This document shows positions 1 to 8,862 of a stretch of DNA of 64,000 nt, piece by piece. How positions within the stretch are numbered: position 1 is the stretch's first letter; every line of letters starts with the position of its first letter. Source of the DNA: CAUZWH01 sp965224275 (GTDB lineage: Bacteria > Pseudomonadota > Alphaproteobacteria > SHVV01); contig CBDCYR010000009.1 in NCBI GenBank assembly GCA_965224275.1, positions 124,001 to 188,000 of the forward strand. The letters are read 5' to 3'. The notes below the pieces were generated by a model. It was not told the DNA's origin. It made no database searches and was given only the letters and a program-made list of their open reading frames with translations. The position numbers and the translations under genes were made by a program.

Positions 1-431
1 ATGACATTGCCGCCGCGGGTCAGGACAACCGATCCAGTTAGCGTGATGACTTGATCGTCCACATCATAGACGCCCGAATCACCCCGTGCGGTCTCGCTGG
101 GGGTCGAAAAAACAACACCGCCCGTGGCGTTGATCTGCGAAATTGTGCCTTGAGACTCACCGTCCGATTCTGGGCGATAACGCACCCACACTTCGTTTGC
201 CGTGAGTCGCATCTTGCCTTGTTTGGCATCGACATGCCCGCGAAAGACCGCCAACTGTTCATTTTGTTTGACTTCGAGGCTGTCGGCGGTGATTTCGATT
301 GGCAGTTTGCTATCGTGAGCGGTTGTGGGCAGCGACTGGGCAAGGGAGATGGTCGGGATCCACCCAAACATTGCAACCGTCGTCACCATCGCAGCAAAGA
401 CCGCCGCTCGCGGCCATCGGTAACTCAGCAT
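1..431 (-). CDS. lptA: LPS transport periplasmic protein LptA (partial, C-terminus outside window)
   Basis: LptA bridges the periplasm between LptC and LptD and carries lipopolysaccharide to the outer membrane. The ATG at 431 opens about 143 codons that run off the left edge. Residues 1-32 look like a signal peptide (hydrophobic core, then SLAQ). The OstA/LptA beta-jellyroll start follows (LPIEITADSLEV, then a GHVDAKQG turn). It begins 10 bases after the lptC stop, in the usual alphaproteobacterial order kdsD-lptC-lptA. The family call is firm; the length cannot be judged. Confidence 0.9.
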   Translation of the reverse strand, partial: MLSYRWPRAAVFAAMVTTVAMFGWIPTISLAQSLPTTAHDSKLPIEITADSLEVKQNEQLAVFRGHVDAKQGKMRLTANEVWVRYRPESDGESQGTISQINATGGVVFSTPSETARGDSGVYDVDDQVITLTGSVVLTRGGNV

Positions 432-441
432 CTAATGGGTC

Positions 442-1098
442 CTAGCCATGTTTTGCCGGCCGCACGGTGAGTGTCACGCCACCGGAAAAGACGATCCGCT
501 GACCACGGTCGAACAATTCAAACCCCTTGGCATTTAACAAGCCAAATGGTCCTTGGCCTTGCACCGGATTCTGACCGCGGGCGAGCCCGGTTGCGAAGTT
601 GACGAACGCGGACCGGGTGTGAAGTTCGAGGCCGTCGTCCGAATAGATATCGACGGGACCCTCAAGCTGGAGGGTTTCGCGTTCGCGGTCGTACAGGCCC
701 CGTTCCGCGATCAAGGTAATCCAGCGGCCGCCATCGAGCGTCATATCAGCCTGCAGTTCCTGTAATGCAAGGTGCTGCGCGTTTTTGGAATTTGGCAATA
801 CCCGACCGGCGGTAATGACAAAGGGTTGATTTTGCTTATCAACCCCGACATAGCGGACGCGGGTCATGCCCACCTCGCCATCTTTGCCAACGTCCACGTC
901 GGCGAAAGTGAGACCAAGACCGCTGCGTACTGGGTCTGTGTCCGGCCATGCAACCACAAGCCCGATAAGGACCGCCGCGGAGACCGGCAACGCCAGCTTC
1001 ATAAATCCGACAAATCTGCTGTAGCGGGCGCTGACCTGTGCGGAGCGCCCTCGGGTGCCGTCGAACAGCAGGCGCAGCGGGCTTACCATTTCTGTCAT
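442..1098 (-). CDS. lptC: LPS export ABC transporter periplasmic protein LptC
   Basis: LptC is a single-span inner-membrane protein that takes LPS from LptB2FG and passes it to LptA. About 218 residues are present. A hydrophobic segment at residues 31-51 (LALPVSAAVLIGLVVAW) is followed by a periplasmic OstA-like beta domain. I chose the ATG at 1098 (MTEMVSPL) because it lies just after the kdsD stop; an upstream ATG at 1134 would overlap kdsD. Its place between kdsD and lptA supports the call, since LptC sequences are poorly conserved. Confidence 0.88.
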   Translation of the reverse strand: MTEMVSPLRLLFDGTRGRSAQVSARYSRFVGFMKLALPVSAAVLIGLVVAWPDTDPVRSGLGLTFADVDVGKDGEVGMTRVRYVGVDKQNQPFVITAGRVLPNSKNAQHLALQELQADMTLDGGRWITLIAERGLYDRERETLQLEGPVDIYSDDGLELHTRSAFVNFATGLARGQNPVQGQGPFGLLNAKGFELFDRGQRIVFSGGVTLTVRPAKHG

Positions 1099-1109
1099 CG
1101 GCGGGTTCG

Positions 1110-2198
1110 CTAAGCTACGCCGGCACGAAAACAATCGTGGATGTGGAGAACACCGACAGGTTTTGCGCCGTCGACGACGAAAAGGCTGGTGATGGGGCGT
1201 TGTCCATCGAGGCCGTTCATGAGCCCCAACGCTTCTGATGCGAGGGCCTCGGCGCCGATTGTGCGCGGATTCGCGCTCATAACGTCACGGCTCTTCTTGC
1301 TAAGTAGGTCGTTTGACATGTGTCTGCGCAGATCACCGTCGGTAACAACGCCAACCAGTTCGCCGCCACGACCAACGATGCCAACGCATCCCAAGCTCTT
1401 ATGCGTCATCTCGACGATCGCCTCGCTCATCACCGTCTCCCCATCGACCAAGGGCAGTGCCTCGCCGCGATGCATAATATCGCCGACTCTCACGACCGAC
1501 GCGCGGCCAAGTCGCCCGCCGGGGTGGAGGGCGCGGAAGTCATTGGCAGAAAACCCGCGCCGCTCGAGCAGCGCGATCGCCAATGCATCGCCCAGCGCCA
1601 ACATCATCGTCGTTGATGTGGTCGGCGCCAAACCCATCGGACACGCTTCCGGCGCGGCAGGTAATACCAGAGCCACGTCGGCTTGTTCGGCGAGGAACGC
1701 TCCGCCCGTGTCGGCGTCGCCATGCGGCCCGACGATGGCCACCAGAGGAACCCGGAAACGCTTCGCATAGGTGGCAATATCACCGAGCTCGGCGGTTTTG
1801 CCGGAATTCGACAGCACGAGGATGACGTCGCCATCGGGTGCAATCATACCGAGATCGCCGTGGCTGGCTTCACCCGGGTGTACAAAAAGTGCGGGAACAC
1901 CCGTCGAGGCCAGGGTTGCGGCAATTTTGCGGGCGATATGCCCGCTCTTGCCCATTCCGCTAACGACGACACGCCCAGCAGCTGAATCAAGCACGTCAAT
2001 CGCCTTCACCCAGTCTGGCGGCAGCGTGTTGGCGAGGAGGGCGAGAGCCGCGGCCTCGATCTCGATGACGCGTTTTGCGGCCGCCATATCCGGCTGCAAC
2101 AATTCGACGGCGGCGTTTACATCGGTAAGCGCGGAAGGGATTGTTTTGCTCGCTGCAGTCATACGGCTTGGCGTCGTTTCACCGATCGGATCACGCAA
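1110..2198 (-). CDS. kdsD: D-arabinose 5-phosphate isomerase (KdsD/KpsF family)
   Basis: This enzyme converts ribulose 5-phosphate to arabinose 5-phosphate, the first committed step to Kdo for lipid A core. It has an N-terminal SIS sugar-isomerase domain (SGMGKSGHIARKIA and the NSGKTAEL phosphate-binding loop) followed by two CBS domains (VGDIMHRGEALPLV..., VMSANPRTI...). Length is 362 residues from the ATG at 2198, or 350 from the ATG at 2162, which looks more natural (MTAASKTIP). It heads the row kdsD-lptC-lptA, and kdsB lies elsewhere in the window, so the Kdo pathway is well represented. Confidence 0.93.
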   Translation of the reverse strand: MRDPIGETTPSRMTAASKTIPSALTDVNAAVELLQPDMAAAKRVIEIEAAALALLANTLPPDWVKAIDVLDSAAGRVVVSGMGKSGHIARKIAATLASTGVPALFVHPGEASHGDLGMIAPDGDVILVLSNSGKTAELGDIATYAKRFRVPLVAIVGPHGDADTGGAFLAEQADVALVLPAAPEACPMGLAPTTSTTMMLALGDALAIALLERRGFSANDFRALHPGGRLGRASVVRVGDIMHRGEALPLVDGETVMSEAIVEMTHKSLGCVGIVGRGGELVGVVTDGDLRRHMSNDLLSKKSRDVMSANPRTIGAEALASEALGLMNGLDGQRPITSLFVVDGAKPVGVLHIHDCFRAGVA

Positions 2199-2293
2199 GT
2201 CGTGCCGATAACGACCCGCAACGCCTATGGGATTGCTGAGATCGACTCTCAGTATGCTGAAAAAACGCTGTCAAATCAATCCGCTGGCCGGAG

Positions 2294-2920
2294 TCAGTGG
2301 GCAAAGATGTCAATCTCAGGCCAGCCCTCGAGATCTAGCGCAGCGCGGGTTGATAAAAAGCCGAAACATGCCTCGGCAATCTCGCGACGGGCTTCGCGCT
2401 CGAGCATTTGATCAAATATTGCCTTGAGCCGGTGCAGATGGAGCACATCCTGTGCGGCGTAGTCGAGTTGGGCCGCGCTGAGCTCGCTATTGCCCCAATC
2501 AGATGACTGTTGCTGTTTGGAGAGGTCGATCTCCAGGAACTCACGGCATAGATCCTTGAGGCCATGGCGATCGGTGTATGTTCTCGTCAATTTCGAAGCA
2601 ATTTTAGTGCAGTAGACGGGTTCTGCGGTCACACCGAGGTAGCGGTGCAGCGTCGCAATGTCGAAGCGTGCAAAGTGAAATAGCTTGAGCACAGAGGTGT
2701 CCGCCAACAGGCGTTTCAGGTTGGGCGCCGAATAATCGACCGCAACCCCATCGTCGGCGCGAAACTGAACGATATGACAAGTGCCGTCTCCGGCCGAAAG
2801 CTGTACCAGGCAGAGCCGGTCGCGATGGGGATTGAGACCCATCGTCTCGGTGTCGATCGCGACCGTGTCGCCGAACTCGACACCTTCGGGCAGATCGCCA
2901 ACGTGGAGACTAGTCGACAT
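2294..2920 (-). CDS. rnd: Ribonuclease D-type 3'-5' exonuclease
   Basis: This is a short (208 residue) DEDDy exonuclease related to RNase D, which trims tRNA 3' ends. Exo I carries the acidic pair Asp23 and Glu25 (AIDTETMGL). Exo II Asp is in HFARFDIATL. Exo III has the Tyr and Asp of QLDYAAQDVLHL. The protein lacks the C-terminal HRDC domains of E. coli RNase D, as usual for the short alphaproteobacterial form. It lies directly downstream of tRNA-Leu on the same strand and upstream of kdsD. Confidence 0.9.
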   Translation of the reverse strand: MSTSLHVGDLPEGVEFGDTVAIDTETMGLNPHRDRLCLVQLSAGDGTCHIVQFRADDGVAVDYSAPNLKRLLADTSVLKLFHFARFDIATLHRYLGVTAEPVYCTKIASKLTRTYTDRHGLKDLCREFLEIDLSKQQQSSDWGNSELSAAQLDYAAQDVLHLHRLKAIFDQMLEREARREIAEACFGFLSTRAALDLEGWPEIDIFAH

Positions 2921-2996
2921 TCACATCTTTCAGACGACCGCGCGGCAGTGCGAAGGTGCCCACGCCAGCGACGCGAAATAACCGGGTTCGCGCGAT

Positions 2997-3083
2997 TGGT
3001 GCCCAGGAGAAGACTCGAACTTCCACGACCATTAGGTCACTAGCACCTGAAGCTAGCGCGTCTACCAATTCCGCCACCTGGGC
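2997..3083 (-). tRNA. tRNA-Leu (anticodon CAG)
   Basis: On the minus strand GCCCAGG pairs with CCTGGGC as the acceptor stem. The D-arm GGCGGAATTGGTAGACGC is typical of Leu. The anticodon stem CTAGC/GCTAG holds the loop TTCAGGT (anticodon CAG). A long variable arm and a T-arm with GTTCGAGTC follow, and CCA is encoded. 87 nt including CCA. Confidence 0.96.
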
Positions 3084-3245
3084 ATTCCGCGAAACGACGT
3101 GGTTACCGCCGCTCTACGGGGATGTCAATCCCGCGCGACATGAAGGTCCAACCATGTTGTCCTGCTTGGTAACCGCGTGCGAGCAGTCTAACATCGTCGC
3201 TACATCGAGCCACGAATCGTTGCCGCAGGTGCGGTGGAGGTGTGC

Positions 3246-4214
3246 ATGGCGGATCGTTTAGTCACGGTATTTGGCGGGTCGGGATTCGTCGGCCGGTATA
3301 TCGTCAGGAACCTGGTCGCAGGGGGTAACCGCGTCCGGGTTGCCGTCCGCAATCCCAATCAGGCCCTGTTTTTGCGCCCGATGGGCGATGTTGGCCAGGT
3401 TGTTCCGATGCAGGCTAACGTGCGCGACGACAGCTCCGTTGCCGCCGCGGTTGCGGGTGCGGACGCGGTTGTTAATGCGGTCGGGACCTATCGCCAACGC
3501 GGCCGCCAAACCTACGACAACATCCACGTCGGTGGCGCGCGGCGCATCGCCGAAGCGGCCAAGGTGCACGGGGTCGCGCGCCTGGTGCATATTTCGGGGA
3601 TTGGCACCGACGCCGATTCACCCTCTGCCTTTGTGCGCTCGAAAGCAGCCGGCGAGGAGGCCATTCGCGAGGGCTTCCCGGGCGCAACGATCGTTCGTTG
3701 CAGTGTCGTCTTCGGACAAGAGGATAGCGTGCTGAACCGGCTGGCGGCGGTGGCGCGGTTCTCGCCCGTGATGCCGCTATTTGGAAATCTGCCAGCTGAT
3801 GCCGGCAGCAGCAAATTGCAACCGGTCTATGTGGTCGACGTCGCCGACGCGGTAGGCCGGATGCTGGACGACCAGTCAGCTGAGATGCGCACGTTCGAAC
3901 TCGGCGGTCCGCGCATTGTGACCTATCGCGAACTGGTTGAGTTCGTTCTCCATGAAGCCGGTCGCAACCGTATTCTCGCACCGCTACCGTTTGCTATCGC
4001 CAAAGCGTTGGCCGGCGTGCTTGACGTGGTCTTGCCCGTATCGCCGTTGACGCGAGACGAGGTCGTTTTGCTCGAAAGCGATAACGTGGTTGGCGTGGGC
4101 GCGCCGAGCTTTGCCGATCTTGGTATCGAGCCGACCTCGTTGGAGACCGTGGCGCCAAGTTATCTGCGACGGTTTCGTCGCGGCAGCAGTGCCGCCAGCG
4201 CGACCGCAGGGTGA
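3246..4214 (+). CDS. NDUFA9-like NAD(P)-binding protein (complex I accessory family)
   Basis: This is an atypical short-chain dehydrogenase of about 322 residues related to the mitochondrial complex I subunit NDUFA9. The dinucleotide-binding motif is at the N-terminus (VFGGSGFVGRYIVRNL), followed by LVHISGIGTDADSPSAFVRSKAAGE, where the catalytic Tyr of classical SDRs is absent. Start ATG 3246 (MADRLVT) was preferred over the ATG at 3234. A gene of this family beside uppP is common in alphaproteobacteria. Its role in respiratory complex I is by homology only. Confidence 0.85.
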   Translation: MADRLVTVFGGSGFVGRYIVRNLVAGGNRVRVAVRNPNQALFLRPMGDVGQVVPMQANVRDDSSVAAAVAGADAVVNAVGTYRQRGRQTYDNIHVGGARRIAEAAKVHGVARLVHISGIGTDADSPSAFVRSKAAGEEAIREGFPGATIVRCSVVFGQEDSVLNRLAAVARFSPVMPLFGNLPADAGSSKLQPVYVVDVADAVGRMLDDQSAEMRTFELGGPRIVTYRELVEFVLHEAGRNRILAPLPFAIAKALAGVLDVVLPVSPLTRDEVVLLESDNVVGVGAPSFADLGIEPTSLETVAPSYLRRFRRGSSAASATAG

Positions 4215-4236
4215 ACGGCTTAGTTTCACATCCGGG

Positions 4237-5049
4237 TTAGGCATAAACCCAAACCAAAAGCCCGATCCCCAAGACGACGCGGTAGATCACGAACGGTGTG
4301 AAGCGGGCTCGTTTCAACCATTGCATCATCGCCGCGATGGCCAACATCGCTGTTGCGAAAGCGAGGAGTGCTGTGATCGCGGCATCAAACCCGAGCGCGG
4401 TGTCGCCACTCTGATAAAGGGATAGGCCGGTTGGTGTGGCCGACGCAATTATCGCCGGAATGCTCAGCAGCAGCGCGAAACGCGCGGTGTCGCCGCGTTC
4501 AAAGCCGAGCACGCGGGCCGCGGTCATGGTAATGCCGCTGCGACTGGTCCCCGGTATCAGGGCCAAAATTTGAGCCAGGCCGATAAGCAAAGCGCTGCCA
4601 AAGGTGAGATGCTCGATACGACGCACGGTCATGCCAACTTGATCGGCGACATAAAGCAAAATGCCGAAGATCAGCATTGACCAGGCGATAACATCGACCC
4701 GGCGTAACCAGGCCAAATCGCCATCTTCGTATCCGCCGGCGAGCAGAAGCGCCCCGACGACGACGATCGGTAGGGTCGCTACAACCACATAGAGGAGTAG
4801 TGCCGCCGAAGCGGTTTGCCGTCCCCGTGCCAGGTCCATAACGCCACGCAGCATCGAGAGAACGTCTCGCCAGAAATAAATAAGCACAGCGAACAACGTG
4901 CCGACATGGGTCGCGATATCGATCGTTAATCCTTGATCGGGCCAATGGGTCAACTCTGGGATGAGCCGAAGGTGAGCCGACGAACTGATCGGAAGGAACT
5001 CGGTGATTCCCTGGACGATCGCGATAACGACGAGTTGAAGCGTTGTCAC
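4237..5049 (-). CDS. uppP: Undecaprenyl-diphosphatase UppP (BacA)
   Basis: This polytopic inner-membrane phosphatase removes a phosphate from undecaprenyl pyrophosphate to recycle the lipid carrier for peptidoglycan and LPS. It has 270 residues, the usual length. The two signature blocks are present: GITEFLPISSSAHL near the N-terminus and PGTSRSGIT in the middle. Several long hydrophobic helices lie between and after them. It converges with the NDUFA9-like gene and is divergent from the GST gene. Confidence 0.95.
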   Translation of the reverse strand: MTTLQLVVIAIVQGITEFLPISSSAHLRLIPELTHWPDQGLTIDIATHVGTLFAVLIYFWRDVLSMLRGVMDLARGRQTASAALLLYVVVATLPIVVVGALLLAGGYEDGDLAWLRRVDVIAWSMLIFGILLYVADQVGMTVRRIEHLTFGSALLIGLAQILALIPGTSRSGITMTAARVLGFERGDTARFALLLSIPAIIASATPTGLSLYQSGDTALGFDAAITALLAFATAMLAIAAMMQWLKRARFTPFVIYRVVLGIGLLVWVYA

Positions 5050-5187
5050 TCGGCCGTTTCCTGACGGAGGATTGCAGGTTACGTCGCGGGCTTATACCAC
5101 CTTTCCGAGAGTAAAGTGCCGCCGCATCGCCGTGCGCTACCACGCCTGCAGGTGTCGTGGGATTCGGCTTTGTTTATAGTGAGCGCA

Positions 5188-5856
5188 ATGCTCACCCTGT
5201 ATCACTTATGGCTCTCGCCATTTTGCCGAAAAGTACGTGTTGCACTGGCTGAGAAAGGCGTCGATTTTTCCTTGGCCGTGGAGAAGGTTTGGGAGCGTCG
5301 CGAAGGTTTCGTCGAACTCAATCCTGCTTGCGAGGTTCCTGTGCTGGTCGAAGCTGACGGAACCGTGCTGGCCGACAGCAACGCGATCTGCGAATACCTG
5401 GAGGAGACGCGCCCGGATAATCGCCTGATTGGCTTCGACCCCTATGTCCGAGCCGAGACTCGCAGGTTGATTGCATGGTTCGACATGAAATTTAACAACG
5501 AGGTGTCGCGCTATCTCATTGAAGAAAAATTCATGAAGCGCTTTATGGCAATGGGCGAACCCGACTCACAGGCGATTCGGGCGGGCTCTTCAAATATCGG
5601 CTATCACCTCGAATACATCGCTTACTTGATCGAACGGCGAAAATGGCTCGCCGGCGATGAGTTTTCATTGGCCGACATTGCCGCCGGTGCACACCTATCG
5701 TCGCTGGATTATCTTGGTGCAATTCCGTGGGATGATCACCCGGCCGCCAAGGATTGGTACGCGCGCATCAAATCGCGGCCGAGCTTTCGTGCCCTGCTGC
5801 TCGACAGTATCCCGGGTTTGTTGCCGCCCAAGCACTACGCCGATCTCGATTTCTAG
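5188..5856 (+). CDS. Glutathione S-transferase family protein
   Basis: Soluble GST of 222 residues. The thioredoxin-like N-terminal domain starts MLTLYHLWLSPFCRKVRVAL with a putative active-site Cys at residue 13. The cis-proline glutathione-binding region (CEVPVLVEADG) and the DSNAICEYLEE motif follow, then a helical C-terminal domain (SLADIAAGAHLSSLDYLG). The ATG at 5188 was chosen because upstream in-frame codons do not match the fold. It is followed 14 bases later by queG, so the pair may be co-transcribed. The substrate is unknown. Confidence 0.85.
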   Translation: MLTLYHLWLSPFCRKVRVALAEKGVDFSLAVEKVWERREGFVELNPACEVPVLVEADGTVLADSNAICEYLEETRPDNRLIGFDPYVRAETRRLIAWFDMKFNNEVSRYLIEEKFMKRFMAMGEPDSQAIRAGSSNIGYHLEYIAYLIERRKWLAGDEFSLADIAAGAHLSSLDYLGAIPWDDHPAAKDWYARIKSRPSFRALLLDSIPGLLPPKHYADLDF

Positions 5857-5870
5857 CGCTGGTGGGCGGC

Positions 5871-7019
5871 ATGACATCGGCCGAAATTGGGCACAGCCCA
5901 CCACCTGCTCCGGACGCAGAGACGATTCGCGACCGCGTTCTCGCACTTGGCTTTGATGCCGTCGGCTTCGCACAGCCCGGTGACATCGGCGATGCGGGCG
6001 ACCGTCTCGCTGAGTTCATCAAGCGCGGTTGGCATGGTGATATGGGTTGGCTGGCAGCGCGGACCGAGGTGCGGCGCTCACCGGGTCGATTGTGGCCCGA
6101 CGCGGAGACGGCGATCGTGGTCGCATCAAACTATGGCCCGGACGAAAATCCCCTCGATCGACGCGACGTCAGTGGGCTCGCCAATATCTCGGTCTACGCG
6201 CACGGGCGTGACTACCATAAGCTTCTGAAAAAGCGGCTTCGGGAGCTCGGGCGCTGGGTCTGCGACACTTACGGAGCCGACTGCAAGCTCTTCGTCGACA
6301 CCGCACCGCTCATGGAAAAACCGCTCGCCCAGGCCGCGAATATCGGCTGGATTGGTAAACACACAAATCTCGTTTCGCGGGAGTTCGGATCCTGGTTGTT
6401 CCTCGGGGTTCTTCTGACGACGCTGAAGCTGCCGTTTGGTCCGCGTGAGAGCGATCATTGCGGCGGTTGCAGGGCGTGTCTCGATGTATGCCCGACCGAC
6501 GCGTTCGCGGCACCGTATCAGCTCGATGCGCGGCGCTGCATTTCATATCTAACGATCGAGCACAAAGGGCACATTCCCCTCGAGTTCAGGCAGCCGATGG
6601 GCAACCGGGTTTACGGCTGCGACGATTGCCTGGCGGTGTGCCCGTGGAACAAATTTGCGCGCCCAACCGAAGAGGTCGGCTTCAGGCCAAGCGCCGATCT
6701 TTCGCCGTCGACCTTGATCGATTTTGCAAGCCTCGACGATGCCGGATTTCGACAGCGGTTTAGCGGCACGGCAATAAAACGCACTGGCCGCAATCGCTTC
6801 CTGCGAAACATACTGATTGCGCTTGGCAACAGCGGCGAGCGTAACGCCTTACCGGTAGTCGAAGATGCACTCAGCGATCCCTCTCCGTTGGTGCGCGCGA
6901 TGGCGGTTTGGGCGCTCGGCCAACTCGCCGACCACAGCGACGTCATTCGTCTGCGGGCTCATCTATTGGAAGACGAGCCCGATTCACAGGTGCAGGCGGA
7001 GTGGGATCGTTTGGCGTGA
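5871..7019 (+). CDS. queG: Epoxyqueuosine reductase QueG
   Basis: QueG carries out the last step of queuosine synthesis, reducing epoxyqueuosine in tRNA with cobalamin and two [4Fe-4S] clusters. The 382-residue protein has both cluster motifs (CGGCRACLDVCPTDA and CDDCLAVCPWNK) and the segment VDTAPLMEKPLA typical of the cobalamin-binding part. A short HEAT-like repeat lies near the C-terminus (RAMAVWALGQLAD). The start at ATG 5871 follows the GST stop. Its stop TGA overlaps the GTG start of the next gene. Confidence 0.93.
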   Translation: MTSAEIGHSPPPAPDAETIRDRVLALGFDAVGFAQPGDIGDAGDRLAEFIKRGWHGDMGWLAARTEVRRSPGRLWPDAETAIVVASNYGPDENPLDRRDVSGLANISVYAHGRDYHKLLKKRLRELGRWVCDTYGADCKLFVDTAPLMEKPLAQAANIGWIGKHTNLVSREFGSWLFLGVLLTTLKLPFGPRESDHCGGCRACLDVCPTDAFAAPYQLDARRCISYLTIEHKGHIPLEFRQPMGNRVYGCDDCLAVCPWNKFARPTEEVGFRPSADLSPSTLIDFASLDDAGFRQRFSGTAIKRTGRNRFLRNILIALGNSGERNALPVVEDALSDPSPLVRAMAVWALGQLADHSDVIRLRAHLLEDEPDSQVQAEWDRLA

Positions 7020-7900
7020 AGGGTAGCGACCAGCGGCTGTTCTGCTTCGGGCTCGGTTACTCCGCCCTCCGTTTGGCTCAGAGTCTCGCCGACCAGGGAT
7101 GGTCGATCGCGGGCACCTGTCGCGACCCCAAGCAATACGACCAACTGACCGGCCGCGGGTACGAGATCTGGCGTTTCGACCGCGATACGCCGTTGCCCAG
7201 CGCTTGTGATGCGCTCGAGCATGCAACCCACATCGTGAGCTCGATCCCGCCTGACGCGGAAGGCGACCCTGTCGTTGATGTGGTGGGACCGCGGCTTGGC
7301 GGGTGCAACGACCTCGTTTGGGCTGGTTATTTGTCAACCACGGGGGTCTATGGCGATACCGGTGGCGAGTGGGTTGACGAACACAGCGAGCTCAAGCCGA
7401 CTAATGCCAGGAGCCAATGCCGGGTGCTGGCTGAACAGGCATGGATAACACTGTTCGCCGAGCTAGCGCTGTCGCCGCCGCACGTATTTCGCCTCGCCGG
7501 TATTTACGGTCCAGGCCGGAGTGCCATTGAGGTTATCCGCGCGGGACGCGCGCACCGGATCGACAAACCGGGTCACGTGTTTTCCAGGATTCATGTCGAC
7601 GATCTTGTCGCAATCCTACAGGCATCGATGGGCTTGTCGCAGACCGGGACGGTTTACAACGTTTGCGACGATGAACCGGCACCACAGGAGCAGGTGATCG
7701 CGTTTGCCTGCGCGTTGCTGGGCGTCGACGTGCCGCCGCTGATGCGGTTTGAGGACGCTGATCTGAGCGAAATGGCGCGGAGTTTTTATGCCGATAACCG
7801 GCGCGTTCGTAACGACCGTGTCAAGACCGCGCACGGGCTGAGGTTGCAGTATCCGACCTATCGAGCGGGTCTTAGATCGATCGCCAGCCTCACCTGCTAA
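7016..7900 (+). CDS. NAD-dependent epimerase/dehydratase family protein (YeeZ-like)
   Basis: Extended SDR-type protein of 294 residues. The likely start is GTG 7016, which overlaps the queG stop (GTGA) and gives VKGSDQRLFCFGLGYSALRL with a dinucleotide-binding motif. Later blocks include YLSTTGVYGDTGGEWVDE, FRLAGIYGPGRSAI and SRIHVDDLVAIL, as in YeeZ and related epimerase-like proteins. The substrate is not known. Translational coupling to queG is likely from the overlap. Confidence 0.8.
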   Translation: MKGSDQRLFCFGLGYSALRLAQSLADQGWSIAGTCRDPKQYDQLTGRGYEIWRFDRDTPLPSACDALEHATHIVSSIPPDAEGDPVVDVVGPRLGGCNDLVWAGYLSTTGVYGDTGGEWVDEHSELKPTNARSQCRVLAEQAWITLFAELALSPPHVFRLAGIYGPGRSAIEVIRAGRAHRIDKPGHVFSRIHVDDLVAILQASMGLSQTGTVYNVCDDEPAPQEQVIAFACALLGVDVPPLMRFEDADLSEMARSFYADNRRVRNDRVKTAHGLRLQYPTYRAGLRSIASLTC

Positions 7901-7908
7901 GAACTAGA

Positions 7909-7927
7909 CCCCGCGTTAAGCGCGGGG
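7909..7927. terminator. GC-rich hairpin between convergent genes
   Basis: A perfect 7-bp stem (CCCCGCG/CGCGGGG) with a 5-base loop lies 9 bases after the epimerase stop, in the 143-bp gap before the 3' end of the convergent hydrolase. There is no clear T-run on either side, so an intrinsic terminator is only possible. Confidence 0.35.
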
Positions 7928-8043
7928 TGATTAACAAAACGAAAAGGGCGACAACAAATACTTAAACCCAAACTGTCACCGCAGGGCTTAGAGCATTTCC
8001 GGATGGCGTCGACTCGGGATGGTTGAGCCGATCTTGAAATGTC

Positions 8044-8825
8044 CTAACCTCCAACTTGCTCACACAACTCGAACACGGTCTGGCGGATCAAAGCGATGTC
8101 CCGATCGCGCGACAGACGGTGATCGCCATCCTTGATGAAGTTGGTGCGAATATCGGCAGAAACGAGAGCTTCGGACAGAGCGAGAGCGTGGCGCCAAGGA
8201 ACGTCCGGGTCTTGCATCCCATGCAACAGGCGAACTGGGCAGGTTAGGTTAGCGGAATCGGGTCGTCGAGGAGAAGGTGATTGCGTCCCTCAACGATAAG
8301 CTCAAGCGTAATCGGATAGGGTTCCTCACCGTAGATCGACGGTTCGCGATAGCAGCCATCGCGGCGCAGCGTTTCCCTGATCTCCTCACTGTAGCCTTGC
8401 CACATGAGCCTCTCCGTGAAATCAGGCGCCGCTGCTATGCCCACCAGACCGGCAACTCGCTCGCGGCGCGCGAGCGCGACGAGCAGCATGATCCAACCGC
8501 CCATGCTGGAGCCGACAACGATGTGAGGATCGGGGTTAAGAAGATCGAGGACCGCCGTGGCATCGTCAGCCCAGCGGCCGATCGTACCGTCGGTGAACTC
8601 GCCCGACGATTGGCCGTGCCCGAGATAGTCAAACCGGGTATAGGCCCGGTTGGTATTGCGGCAAGCGGCTTCGAGCGCCTGCGCTTTGGTACCGGTCATA
8701 TCCGACATGAACCCACCACAGAACAGAACGCCCGGCGCCTCGCCGGGGGTGTGGACGTAAGCCACACGGTTACCGTCGGGACGGGGTAAATATTCGATTG
8801 CATCAGTTGCGATTGTGGTGCTCAT
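8044..8825 (-). pseudogene. ABHD10-like alpha/beta hydrolase, frameshifted by a 5-bp tandem duplication
   Basis: The first part (8825-8244, 193 codons) has the alpha/beta-hydrolase fold with RFDYLGHGQSSG, the nucleophile elbow GSSMGG and LLLDDPIPLT, where it stops. The remainder (to 8044) continues in another frame with CPVRLLHGMQDPDVPW and the catalytic-His region KDGDHRL. The break is a doubled GGTTA at 8242-8251 on the plus strand; removing one copy joins the two parts into one ORF of about 260 residues. The pattern resembles mammalian ABHD10 acyl-hydrolases (HSPIP...CPIRLLHGM). This may be a true mutation or a sequencing error. Confidence 0.85.
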
Positions 8826-8862
8826 ACCTCACCGTCGTGCGAAAGTGCTAAGCAAGATTGTC

